Assembly (NCBI GenBank): GCA_963850765.1
Contig: CAWKMN010000002.1
Coordinates: forward strand, 307,411 to 371,410
DNA: 64,000 bases
DNA from: CAWKMN01 sp963850765
GTDB lineage: Bacteria; Chloroflexota; Anaerolineae; Aggregatilineales; Aggregatilineaceae
Direction: 5' to 3'
Within the stretch, counting starts at the first letter, position 1. Each line of letters begins with the position of its first letter. The position numbers and the translations under genes were made by a program. Shown piece after piece: positions 9,568 to 18,050 of this stretch. The notes under the pieces are model-generated. The model was not told the origin of the DNA. It saw nothing but the letters and a program-made list of their open reading frames with translations, and made no database searches.

Positions 9568-9999
9568 ATGGCATTTGTATATGCAGACGTTAATCGGGCG
9601 CAGCGGGAGCGGCTGCGCGATCTGGTCTCGCGGCTGTCGGGTGACGATCTGCGGCGGACGGTGGAGCATGGTTGGACGGTGGCCCAGGTATTGGCGCACA
9701 TCGCGTTCTGGGATCGGCATCGTCTGCTGCTGCTCAAGCTGTGGCAGCGCGAAGGACAGTTCCCGCCAGGACCCGAAGCCGATCTGGTGAATGACGCGGT
9801 AGCTTTTCTGGCCGCTGCACTCCCTCCTCACGCGGCAGCGGAATTGGCCGTAGAGGCCGCCGAGGCGCTGGATCGTGAGTTGGAGTTGCTCGCACCGGAG
9901 CAGGTCAGCGCGATCCAGGCGGCGGGCATGGAGCGGCTGTTGAACCGCAGCCTGCACCGCGAGGATCATCTGGACCAGATCGAGCAGGTGTTTGGGTAG
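9568..9999 (+). CDS. DinB-like (YfiT/DinB superfamily) four-helix protein
   Basis: The 143-residue protein starts at ATG 9568, 10 bases after AGGAGGA. It has the four-helix DinB/maleylpyruvate-isomerase-like pattern: VLAHIAFWDRHR in helix two gives one metal-ligand histidine, and the C-terminal SLHREDHLDQI gives an H-x3-H pair. Members bind a divalent metal and act in thiol-dependent transfer or detoxification; many are uncharacterised. It is complete and not fused. A longer in-frame ORF begins upstream, but its extra N-terminus overlaps promoter-like sequence and lacks a ribosome site. It is convergent with rarA, three bases apart. Confidence 0.72.
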   Translation: MAFVYADVNRAQRERLRDLVSRLSGDDLRRTVEHGWTVAQVLAHIAFWDRHRLLLLKLWQREGQFPPGPEADLVNDAVAFLAAALPPHAAAELAVEAAEALDRELELLAPEQVSAIQAAGMERLLNRSLHREDHLDQIEQVFG

Positions 10000-10002
10000 T
10001 CA

Positions 10003-11369
10003 TTACTCATCGTCCCGGTTCTTCAAGCGCGCCAGCCGCTCTTTGATCGTCTGCTCGTAGCCGATGTCCTTGGGCTGGTACCAGCCGGGCGCGTCCATGT
10101 CCAGCGGAAGATACTGCTGCGGACCCAACCGCCGGGGAAGTCATGCGGGTATTTGTACGCGCCGTGCTCCCCGGCGGATTCGCGCATGGCCTGCTTGTAC
10201 AGCTCGCGCGTCGGGCCATAGAACGAGTCGGTTTTGTCGCGCAGATAGGTCGGCACGTCGCCGGGGCCGTGCTCCTCGAGATGGCCGAGCGCCTTCCAGA
10301 TCGCGCCCGCGCTGTTGCGACTTGGGCGCGGTGGCGAGATAGAGGCAGGCGTGTGAGAGGAAATAGTAGCCTTCCGGCATGCCCGACCCACTCAAACGCC
10401 TGCGCCGCCGACGCCACGATGATCAGCGCCTGCGGATCGGCCAGCCCGATGTCCTCACTGGCGAGAATGAACATCCGCCGCAGGACAAAACGCGGATCTT
10501 CCCCGGCGTGCAGCATTTTCGCCATCCAATACAGCGCCGCGTCGGGATCGGAGCCGCGCACGCTCTTGATAAACGCGCTGATCGTGTCGTAGTGCTCGTC
10601 GCCGCTCTTGTCGTAGCGCACCGCGCGCTGCTGGATGCTCTCCTCGGCCACGGGCAGATCGATCAGGATCGTGCCGTCCGGGCCGGGCTCGGTGGTCCTT
10701 GCGGCGAGTTCGAGCGCATTCAGGGCGCTGCGCGCATCCCCTCCGGCGATCCGCGCCAGATGGGCGGCGGCGTCATCGGTCAGGCGGATCGGCAGGCTGC
10801 CCAGGCCGCGCTCCTTATCGTGGAGCGCCTGTTCGAGAATGCGGCGCGACCTGATCCTCGGTGAGCGGCACCAGTTGGAACACGCGGCTGCGGCTGAGCA
10901 GCGGATTCACCAGCGAGAAAAACGGGTTTTCGGTGGTGGAGCCGATCAGGACGACGGTGCCATCTTCGACAAAGGGCAGCAGGCCGTCCTGCTGGGCCTT
11001 GTTCCAGCGGTGGATCTCGTCGATGAACAGCACCGTGCCCTGCCCGTACATGCCGAGCCGCTCCTGCGCCTGCCGCGATCAATTCGCGCAGTTCCTTGAC
11101 GCCGGACGTGACCGCGTTCAGGCGGCTGAAATGGCGCTTGGTGCTGTGTGGCGATGATGTTTGCCAGGGTGGTCTTGCCGGTGCCGGGCGGTCCCCACAG
11201 GATGATCGAGGTTAGTTGGTCGGCTTCGATGGCGCGGCGCAGCAGACGCCCCGGCCCGATGATGTGATCCTGGCCGATGAATTCGTCCAGGGTGCGCGGG
11301 CCGCATCCGCACGGCCAGCGGCGCAGACTGCTGCTGGCGCTGATCGCGCGCGTAATCAAACAGGGACAT
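10003..11369 (-). CDS. rarA: Replication-associated recombination protein RarA/MgsA, heavily frameshifted
   Basis: Pieces of one RarA AAA+ ATPase are found in order over all three minus frames: MSLFDYARDQRQ at the start, TLDEFIGQDHIIGPGRLLRR and Walker A WGPPGTGKTT, then Walker B VLFIDEIHRWNKAQQDGLLP with sensor-1 GSTTENPFFSLVN. The C-terminal clamp-loader-like part follows, with YDTISAFIKSVRGSDPDAAL, ASEDIGLADPQALI and YLRDKTDSFYGP. The expected end WYQPKDIGYEQTIKERL is at 10003. At least five single-base shifts separate these. RarA acts at stalled replication forks. The density of shifts is higher than in neighbouring genes, so true decay cannot be excluded, but retention of every motif favours sequence error. 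Confidence 0.8.
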
Positions 11370-11443
11370 GGGGGGCCGCCTCTCACCTTGTGCGAACATC
11401 AGTGCGAGAGACGATTATAGCGCGTCCGAAGAAAAAAAATAAA

Positions 11444-11572
11444 CCACAGAGGACACAGAGAGCACAGAGATTGCTGAGGAAAAAGCGAGAAAAACAGGGA
11501 GGCGTTCTCTTGAGTCTCTGGTTCTTCTCTGATTTTCATTTATTTTCTCTGTGTCCTCTGTGCTCTCTGTGG
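11444..11572. repeat. CACAGAG 9-mer inverted-repeat element
   Basis: A 129-bp element is bounded by imperfect inverted repeats of about 27 bp. The left end reads CCACAGAGGACACAGAGAG and the right end is the inverse complement of CCACAGAGAGCACAGAGGA. Each arm is a degenerate 9-bp tandem repeat around CACAGAG. It lies between rarA and the YbhN-like gene, after a run of A residues. The arms could fold into a long hairpin in RNA or DNA. This sequence type is a common intergenic repeat in several bacterial phyla; no transposase is present. Confidence 0.8.
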
Positions 11573-11617
11573 TGAGATAGTCTTTTTTGGGTCAATGTGA
11601 TACCTGGCTCCGCAGGG

Positions 11618-11646
11618 TTGGCGCGCCGGGGGGCGTCTGCTACAAT
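11618..11646 (+). promoter_or_regulatory. Sigma-70-like promoter of YbhN-like gene
   Basis: TTGGCG at 11618-11623 and TACAAT at 11641-11646 are separated by exactly 17 bases and lie 30 bases before the ATG at 11677, with GAAGGAG between. This is a good housekeeping-type promoter match. Confidence 0.55.
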
Positions 11647-11676
11647 CCGCGCGGTTCGAGAAACGAAGGAGTACGG

Positions 11677-12717
11677 ATGAGGAAGTATCGGAATCAAGTC
11701 CTGGCAGGGCTGTTGTTCATGTCCATGATCCTGATCGCGGTGGTCGCTATCACGGGCGCGGAGGAACTGGCCGGCCGGCTCCAGGATTTCCCGCTTTGGG
11801 TGTTCGTGCTGGTGTTCCTGCTCAAATGCATCAACTGGACGCTGCGCTATAACGAATGGCGCTACTTTCTGCGCGTGCTCGGCGTGCGCACCGTGCGCGG
11901 CCTGCCCGAGCGCCCGATCCCGGCACCCGGTGCCCCCATGATCATCCGCGAGCGGGACAGCGTGGTATTGTGGCTGGCCGGGCTGTCGCTGGCAGTCAGC
12001 CCTGGCAAGCTGGGCGAAGTGCTGAAGGCGCTCGTGCTCAAACACCTGACCGGGCTGGATTTTTCGCGCGGCGCGCCGGTGATCTTTCTGGAGCGGCTGA
12101 CCGATGGGCTGGCGATTATCCCCCTGACGACGGTGGCGATGCTGGTCATGGGGGATTCGCTGGACGGCGGCGACGTTTCGTTGTCCTATGTGCGTGTGGT
12201 GCTGGTCGGTGTAGCGATTGTGCTGACGCTCGGCATGATCCTGATCCAGATCCGGCCGCTGGCGCTGGGGCTGCTCGATCGCGTCAAGGATTGGCCCGTG
12301 CTGCGCCGGATTCACGGGCCGCTGCGCAATCTCTACGAAAGCAGTTATGACCTGATCAAACTGCGGCACCTGATCCCGACCATGCTGTTGGCGACCGGCG
12401 CGTATATCACCGACTGCATTGGCTTTTACCTGCTGCTGCGCGGGCTGGGCATCGACGGCGGCTGGACGCTGTTCGGGCAGGCGGTATTTATCCTCGGCTT
12501 TTCGGTGATTATCGCTTCGATCTCGGCGCTGCCGGGTGGGGCGGGCGGCCGCGAGCTGACCATCGGGCCGATGCTGACCGGCATTGTTGGGCTGTCGAAA
12601 GCCGTGGCCGGAACGGCAACTTTGCTGATTTCGCTGTTCCAGATGTGGGTAGGTGTGCTGCTCGGTCTGGTTGTGATCGCGCTGTTCCGCAGCACGCTGT
12701 TTCCCGCCGACGCTTGA
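11677..12717 (+). CDS. YbhN/UPF0104-family polytopic membrane protein (LPG-synthase transmembrane-like)
   Basis: From the ATG at 11677 (GAAGGAG 7 bases upstream) the 346-residue product has about eight hydrophobic helices and the family motifs LSLAVSPGKLGEVLKALVLK, VIFLERLTDGLAIIPL and ISALPGGAGGRELTIGPML. These define the UPF0104/YbhN family, related to the transmembrane half of lysylphosphatidylglycerol synthase and to flippase-like proteins. It lacks the soluble aminoacyltransferase domain. A role in lipid or polyprenyl-linked substrate handling is known for relatives; the substrate here is unknown. The next gene, another membrane protein, follows 111 bases later on the same strand. Confidence 0.82.
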   Translation: MRKYRNQVLAGLLFMSMILIAVVAITGAEELAGRLQDFPLWVFVLVFLLKCINWTLRYNEWRYFLRVLGVRTVRGLPERPIPAPGAPMIIRERDSVVLWLAGLSLAVSPGKLGEVLKALVLKHLTGLDFSRGAPVIFLERLTDGLAIIPLTTVAMLVMGDSLDGGDVSLSYVRVVLVGVAIVLTLGMILIQIRPLALGLLDRVKDWPVLRRIHGPLRNLYESSYDLIKLRHLIPTMLLATGAYITDCIGFYLLLRGLGIDGGWTLFGQAVFILGFSVIIASISALPGGAGGRELTIGPMLTGIVGLSKAVAGTATLLISLFQMWVGVLLGLVVIALFRSTLFPADA

Positions 12718-12828
12718 AGACGAGATCGCAGCCTACGAGGGTGCGCGGCAGGCAAGCGCTGGCCGAACCGTGTTTAACCCTCAAGTTATATCGGATTCGG
12801 AGGAAACGTAAAGGGGGAGGTTCGATCT

Positions 12829-13383
12829 ATGGCCGCAACGGAGACTATCCTGCCCGCCGACCCGGAGATGGCCGACAAGCTGACCATCAACCGGACCGGA
12901 CGCCTGACCGCATCCCAGCGCCGCACCGCGCTGATCATCGGGGGAATTGCGCTGATCATGCTGCTGTGTCCGCTGACGCTGCTGGTGCAGATGGCCGGTC
13001 TGCTGCTGACCAGCAGCGAGGTGCCCGTCGCGACAGTGGGCGGAATTGTGTTTCTGGGGTTGGGGGCGCTGTTCCTGGTGATCTTCGTGGGGCTGATCGG
13101 GGTGAATGTCGAGACGTTTCTGGTTGAGGCTTTCATGCGCCAGCCGGTCAAGGCTGTGCGCGGCCCGCTCGAAATCCGGGTGCCGGAACGTCAGCGGCCC
13201 GAACTGCCGTTTTCGTATCTTGTCGGGGAATACTCGTTCGCGCCGTATGTCGCCCCGCCGGATCTGCCGCTGCGGGTGGGTGCGCCGTATATCGTCTATT
13301 ACGCGGCGCGGAGCCGCCTGCTGCTCAGCATCGCGGCCATGGATGCGCCCGACGCGGCGCAGTGGGAGCCGGCGTTTGAGTGA
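12829..13383 (+). CDS. Two-helix membrane protein, unknown function
   Basis: The 184-residue protein has a short polar N-terminus, two long transmembrane helices at about residues 33-60 and 68-95 separated by a short loop, and a soluble C-terminal part (~90 residues) predicted to be beta-rich, with LGVGAPYIVYYAARSRLLLS-like character at 155-170. Its start lies after AAAGGGGGAGG. I do not recognise the family. It is downstream of the YbhN-like gene and may be co-transcribed. The stop codon TGA at 13381-13383 sits just before a heptamer repeat. Confidence 0.6.
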   Translation: MAATETILPADPEMADKLTINRTGRLTASQRRTALIIGGIALIMLLCPLTLLVQMAGLLLTSSEVPVATVGGIVFLGLGALFLVIFVGLIGVNVETFLVEAFMRQPVKAVRGPLEIRVPERQRPELPFSYLVGEYSFAPYVAPPDLPLRVGAPYIVYYAARSRLLLSIAAMDAPDAAQWEPAFE

Positions 13384-13392
13384 AGACCAGTG

Positions 13393-13576
13393 GTGAGTGG
13401 TGAGTTTTGAGTCATGAGTGAGGGCAGATCAGCCTCACTACCTTATTGCCTTCTCGAAACGAGAAAGACAAGGTGAAATAGTGCTTTCTTCCCGCTCCAC
13501 CACTCTATAGACCAGGGAGAGAGGAGCCAGGGTGAGGCCAATTACTCAAAACTCACGACTCAAAACTCAAGACTCG
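13393..13576. repeat. Inverted pair of heptamer repeats flanking an intergenic spacer
   Basis: Four heptamers of pattern xTGAGTx occupy 13393-13420 (GTGAGTG, GTGAGTT, TTGAGTC, ATGAGTG) and five of pattern xxACTCx occupy 13542-13576 (TTACTCA, AAACTCA, CGACTCA, AAACTCA, AGACTCG). The two arrays are inverse complements of one family and enclose about 120 bases with no gene. They lie between the ends of two convergent genes and could pair as a long imperfect hairpin. Confidence 0.75.
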
Positions 13577-13623
13577 GCCGGCACCGGCAGGTCTTTTGCG
13601 AGGCCCGATTCGGGCTTGGGGGG

Positions 13624-15930
13624 TTAAATCGGCAGCGTGAAATGGAAGGTCGAGCCTTCGCCAAGGTGGCTTTGCAGCCCAATCTCGCCGCCGTGCAGTT
13701 CAACCAGACTCTTGACGATCGCCAGACCCAATCCCGTGCCGTCGATGGCTTCCGTTTCCGGCGTGCGCACGCGGTAGAAGCGGTCAAAAACGTGAGTTTG
13801 ATCCTCAGGGCTGATGCCGAACCCGTTGTCCTTGACCGTGATATTGGCAAAGTCGCCGTTGACCTCGGCCCGCACGTCGATTTGGCCCTGCGACGGTGTG
13901 TACTTGATCGCGTTGCCGATCAGGTTGTTAAGGATCTGACTGAGCCGGCCTTCATCGGCGGTGATCACGGGCATATCGGGCGGAATGCTGAGATCCAGCG
14001 CCATGGTTTTTTCTTCAAGCTGCGGCCTGAAGCTGAGGGTGATGCTGTCCAGCAGGTAGCGCAGATTCACGTCGGTATATCGTAGATTGATCCCGCTCTC
14101 GATGCGGGCCATGTCGAGCAGGTCGTCGATCAACTGGCGCATGTGGGAAACGGCACTATGCACCCGGCGCATGTACTCCTGCCCCTGGGTGTTGAGGCGG
14201 TTGGTCATCGAGATCAGATCCGCATAGCCCATGATCGTGCTCAGCGGGTTCTTGAGGTCATGCGAGGTCGTCGCCAGCAGTTCGTTCTTGAGCTTGTCGG
14301 TCTCCTTAAACGGCGTGATGTCGTGCGCAACGATGATCCAGCCGACCTGTTCGGCAGGGACAAGGCTGGCGTGCAGGGTGCGCCCATCCGCGACGCTCAA
14401 TTCCTCGATCAACCCCCGGCCGAGTTCGCCCGCGCGTTCATACAGCGGCAGCAGTGCTGACTGCGCGAAAACGTCCTGAAACGTCCGCCCGGCGTAATCC
14501 TGCTTGGGCGGGAGCTTAAACGCGGCCAGCGCCGCCTGATTGACCAGCACCAGCTTTTCATCCGGGCCGATCACGATCACGGCATCCGCGATGTTCCGCA
14601 AGATCAGTTCGAGCTTTTGGCGCTCGCGGCGGGTCTCGTCAAAAAGGCGCGCGTTATCCACGGCGACGGCAGCGCGCGCGGCAAGGCGCTGTATAAAGTC
14701 GATATTCGTCTGGTCGAAGGCGTCTGGCTCGGTGCTTTCGAGGGACAGCACCGCGATCACGCGGTCCTCACGGGTCAGCGGATACGCGAACAGGGAGCGG
14801 GTGTTGGGGACAATCTGCACGTAGTCAGGATCTGTGGACACGTCACCGATATTTTCGTAGCGTCCCTGGCGGGCCACCCGTCCGGAGATTCCGCGGCTCA
14901 GCGGCCAGGAATCTTGTTTCACGCGCACCCAATCGGCCGGGTCAAAGCCGTAGCCGACCAGGAAGTTAATCTGATTCTGGTCAATCAGGGCGGCCGTCGC
15001 TGCATGGCTGTTCGTGAAACGCAGAGCCCAGTCCAGCGTGAGGTTGAGCACACGGTCCACGCTCAGCGTGTAATTGAGCTCGCGATCAATCCGGTTGAGG
15101 ATCTCAAGCTCCTGGACTTTGGCGTTGAGCTGGTTGTCGGTGAGCCGGTAAAGGCGTGCATTCTCCAGCGTGATCGCCAGATAGGCGGACAGTGCATTGA
15201 GCAAGGTTTGCTGCGCCTGGGTGATAGGCAGCAGAGTCAGGCTGTTATCGACCAGGATCACACCCTTGAACTGGGTGCCGATTTTAAGGGGGACGCTGAA
15301 TAACCGGCGAAAGTTCAGGGTATGGATGAGCCAATTCAGACGGGTTTCGGGGAGGGTCGCGATGTCGTCGATCAAGAGGCTGTCGCCAGCGATCCAGCGG
15401 CTGATCAGCGGGTCCTTCTGCGCGTCTTCCAGGTCGATCTGAAGCTGTTCGAGCAAAAACTGGCTGCTGGTGTCGGGCGCGCTGTGGCTGTAAGCGCCAA
15501 AGACCAGCGAGTTTTTCTCCTGATCGAACGGCAGCACCAGCCCGCGATCAAAGTTGAACATCCTGGTGATGACACCGATGATCTCGTCGAGCACGTGCTC
15601 CCGATCAAAGGTGGCCCCGACGGCGAGCATCGCATCGCGCAGACTGGTCAAGTCCTGAACCTGCTGGCGCAGCGTCTCATTCGTCTGGCGCAGTTCGGCG
15701 GTGGTATCAACGGGCGGCGCGGCCTCGTGGCGAGGGGGCATCGCCCAGACATGCCACAGGACGCCCAGCAGAGCGGGCAGCAGCGCAACCCACCGGACGA
15801 CATCGGCCCCCGGCCCATTAGCTGCCGCATATACGAGGAGAACGAGCGATAATCCCGCGCCAGCGACCAGCCCCGCTGATAGAGGCAGGAATTGGCGCGC
15901 CGAACGTTGTATCCGCTTATCTTGGCTCAC
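13624..15930 (-). CDS. GAF-GAF-PAS hybrid-free sensor histidine kinase
   Basis: The ~768-residue membrane kinase has two N-terminal helices, a coiled region, two GAF-like domains (first around DAMLAVGATFDREHVLDEII, second around EILNRIDRELNYTLSVDRVL), a PAS domain (LILRNIADAVIVIGPDEKLV), a HisKA domain with phospho-acceptor histidine in SHDLKNPL and an HATPase_c domain with NLIGNAIKYT, DNGFGI and GTGLGLAI. No receiver domain follows. A TATAAT on the same strand at 15972-15977 is three bases from the upstream ATG at 15969, so I prefer the in-frame GTG at 15928-15930; with the ATG the protein is 781 residues. No partner response regulator is adjacent, so it is an orphan kinase. Confidence 0.88.
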   Translation of the reverse strand: MSQDKRIQRSARQFLPLSAGLVAGAGLSLVLLVYAAANGPGADVVRWVALLPALLGVLWHVWAMPPRHEAAPPVDTTAELRQTNETLRQQVQDLTSLRDAMLAVGATFDREHVLDEIIGVITRMFNFDRGLVLPFDQEKNSLVFGAYSHSAPDTSSQFLLEQLQIDLEDAQKDPLISRWIAGDSLLIDDIATLPETRLNWLIHTLNFRRLFSVPLKIGTQFKGVILVDNSLTLLPITQAQQTLLNALSAYLAITLENARLYRLTDNQLNAKVQELEILNRIDRELNYTLSVDRVLNLTLDWALRFTNSHAATAALIDQNQINFLVGYGFDPADWVRVKQDSWPLSRGISGRVARQGRYENIGDVSTDPDYVQIVPNTRSLFAYPLTREDRVIAVLSLESTEPDAFDQTNIDFIQRLAARAAVAVDNARLFDETRRERQKLELILRNIADAVIVIGPDEKLVLVNQAALAAFKLPPKQDYAGRTFQDVFAQSALLPLYERAGELGRGLIEELSVADGRTLHASLVPAEQVGWIIVAHDITPFKETDKLKNELLATTSHDLKNPLSTIMGYADLISMTNRLNTQGQEYMRRVHSAVSHMRQLIDDLLDMARIESGINLRYTDVNLRYLLDSITLSFRPQLEEKTMALDLSIPPDMPVITADEGRLSQILNNLIGNAIKYTPSQGQIDVRAEVNGDFANITVKDNGFGISPEDQTHVFDRFYRVRTPETEAIDGTGLGLAIVKSLVELHGGEIGLQSHLGEGSTFHFTLPI

Positions 15931-16045
15931 TATCGTCACCTGACGTGTGCGTAGCGTAGTCACCCACACCCATTATACACGATCCCTGATGTGCAGATAG
16001 CAAGCAAGTAGGGCCGTTGTTTAACAGGGCCGGTATATTTCGGGG

Positions 16046-17269
16046 CTACGGCGCGTAGAACGGCACCGGCACGATCATCACGAGGAAAAGCAGCATAGTA
16101 ATCGTGCCGATCACGGTGCGGGTGAGGCCGAGCGGGGTCAGATCGTCGTGGGGCGGGGGGTGGCGCAGCCCGGTCAGCAAGCCCATGAACGCCCAGATCA
16201 GCCAGGCGAACCAGAAGCCGAACAAACCCAGGGCAACCAGCACGCTGAAGATGATGGTCGCCAGGGGCCAGGCGCGGCGGCCCAACAGGGCATAGGCAAC
16301 GTGCCCGCCGTCGAACTGGCCGATCGGGAGCAGGTTCAGCGCGGTCAGCAGCACACCGAACCACGCGGCCAGCGCCATTGGGTGACGGTAGAACACAAAA
16401 CGGTCGAGGTTATCGGTCTGCACGACGAGCGGCGCGATCCAGTCCAGCAGCGGCGGATTCGCTACGCGCGTAATGTTCAGGTCCACCCATGTTGTCGGAT
16501 AGCCCACCGTGGCATCGGCGTTCAGGCCGATCAGGTACAGGGGGATGGCGAGCACCAGCCCCGCCAGCGGCCCTGCGATACCCACATCGAACAGGGCGCG
16601 GCGGTTCATCAACGGGCTGCGGATGAAGATCACTGCGCCGAGTGTTCCGAGCGATCCGGCCAGCGGCAGCGGGACAAAAAACGGCAGCGTGACCTTAACG
16701 CCGTGCAGCCGGGCCGCCACGTAATGTCCCATCTCGTGTACGCCCAGGATCGCCAGCAGGGTCAGCGAAAACGGCAGCCCGTCGCGCACGGCCGGCCATA
16801 GCACCAGGATATCCCATGCCTGTAGGGCGCGTATGGTTTCAGCAGGAGGCATACCTGTCAGAGCGGCCCCGGCCACCGTCGTGGTGGCGAGCGTGATCAG
16901 GAACAGAGCGAGATGCAGCCACCAGCGGCCCCGGATGCGCCGTTCCGGCAGCACGCCCTCGACGGCGATCACCGCGTCTTCGTCTTGTTGGCGCTGGAGC
17001 ATGGGCGTAAAGCCGATGCCCTCAAAACGCTGGCGGATCAGCGCGAAGGCGTCCTGAGCCGGAACGAGCAGCCTGCCGCGAAAAATAAAGACGTGATCCG
17101 TGCGGCGGCGCGGCGGCTGATGCTCTTCCCCGGCGATCTCGAACAGGCCAGAAAGCGCGTCGCGCAGGCGGAGCAGATCCGGCTCAACGGCGGGCGCGAC
17201 GATCTCGGAGGCAGCGCTCTCGGGCGGCTGGATGCCGGAGAGGTCAGTTAGGGACTCGGACAAACTCAT
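16046..17269 (-). CDS. Site-2 protease family membrane metalloprotease (M50)
   Basis: The product has a soluble N-terminal region of ~120 residues and then about six membrane helices. The zinc site HEMGH is in ILGVHEMGHYVAARLHGVKV, followed by the family segment TLPFFVPLPLAGSLGTLGAV, and the third ligand motif reads LLPIGQFDGGH, a variant of the usual NLLPxxxxDGG. This is intramembrane protease architecture of the S2P/M50 type seen in cyanobacteria, plants and Chloroflexota (EGY1-like, without a PDZ domain). I use the ATG at 17267-17269, which has AGGA before it; a GTG 33 bases upstream is possible. Substrates, often anti-sigma factors, are unknown. Confidence 0.87.
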   Translation of the reverse strand: MSLSESLTDLSGIQPPESAASEIVAPAVEPDLLRLRDALSGLFEIAGEEHQPPRRRTDHVFIFRGRLLVPAQDAFALIRQRFEGIGFTPMLQRQQDEDAVIAVEGVLPERRIRGRWWLHLALFLITLATTTVAGAALTGMPPAETIRALQAWDILVLWPAVRDGLPFSLTLLAILGVHEMGHYVAARLHGVKVTLPFFVPLPLAGSLGTLGAVIFIRSPLMNRRALFDVGIAGPLAGLVLAIPLYLIGLNADATVGYPTTWVDLNITRVANPPLLDWIAPLVVQTDNLDRFVFYRHPMALAAWFGVLLTALNLLPIGQFDGGHVAYALLGRRAWPLATIIFSVLVALGLFGFWFAWLIWAFMGLLTGLRHPPPHDDLTPLGLTRTVIGTITMLLFLVMIVPVPFYAP

Positions 17270-17339
17270 GAGCGATCCTGTTTCGGGTGATGGTCGGTTC
17301 ACCCCCAGAATTTAGCAGCTTCCATACGTCAGCGGCTGA

Positions 17340-17894
17340 TTAGATTTTTGGCAGCACGATTGACTGCTGGTTCTGGTATTTCCCCTTCTTGTCGGCATAG
17401 GAGATCTCGCATTCTTCGTCCGCCTCGAAGAACAACACCTGCGCGATCCCCTCGTTGGCGTAGATCCTGGCGGGCAGAGGGGTCGTGTTGCTGATTTCGA
17501 GCGTCACGAAGCCTTCCCACTCCGGTTCGAAGGGAGTAATATTTATAATAATACCACAACGGGCATAAGTGCTTTTTCCGAGACATATTGTCAGTACGCT
17601 TCGTGGAATACGGAAGTATTCGACCGTGCGAGCCAGCGCAAACGAGTTCGGCGGGATCAAGCACACCTCGCCCTGAAAATCTACCATCGAGCGTGGATCG
17701 AAATTCTTGGGATCGACCACCGCGTTAAACACATTGGTGAAGATTTTGAATTCGTTGGCCACGCGGATGTCGTACCCATACGACGAGACGCCGTAGGAGA
17801 TCACGCCGTTGCGGACCTGCGAGTCCACAAACGGCTCGATCATCTTGTGTTCGAGCGCCATCCGGCAAATCCAGTGATCGGGTTTGAGGCCCAT
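17340..17894 (-). CDS. dcd: dCTP deaminase
   Basis: The 184-residue protein shows the Dcd/DUT fold signatures: ISYGVSSYGYDIRVANEFKI near the N-terminus, FALARTVEYFRIPRSVL, then LGKSTYARCGIIINITPFEP and the C-terminal AQVLFFEADEECEISYADKK. Dcd deaminates dCTP to dUTP with release of ammonia, supplying dUMP for thymidylate synthesis. Length and motif spacing match complete family members, and the C-terminal KGKYQNQQ segment that closes over the active site is present. It is on the same strand as argS and the site-2 protease gene. The reading frame is intact. Confidence 0.93.
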   Translation of the reverse strand: MGLKPDHWICRMALEHKMIEPFVDSQVRNGVISYGVSSYGYDIRVANEFKIFTNVFNAVVDPKNFDPRSMVDFQGEVCLIPPNSFALARTVEYFRIPRSVLTICLGKSTYARCGIIINITPFEPEWEGFVTLEISNTTPLPARIYANEGIAQVLFFEADEECEISYADKKGKYQNQQSIVLPKI

Positions 17895-18019
17895 GAAGGT
17901 ATCTCTCCTGTCCGTGCGTCAATTTCATGAGGCGGATAGATTTGCCGTCCGGGAGGGGCATGCCCCTACAGAACCTGTCGCTATCTGCGTTTACTGCGGG
18001 ATGCGGCGATTAGCTTTCA

Positions 18020-18050
18020 CCAACAACCAAGAACCAACAACTAACGACTA
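18020..18050. repeat. Heptamer repeat CCAACAA family at argS stop codon
   Basis: Heptamers CCAACAA, CCAAGAA, CCAACAA and CTAACGA run up to and into the argS stop codon (cta at 18048-18050 on the plus strand). The array thus abuts, and supplies, the end of the gene. Confidence 0.7.

Noticed and set aside
10003..11369. rarA as a true pseudogene
   Set aside because: All motifs are kept and the shifts are single bases like those elsewhere in the window; sequence error is simpler, although not proven.
13393..13576. CRISPR array
   Set aside because: Units are 7 bp and degenerate with no spacers; no cas genes are present.
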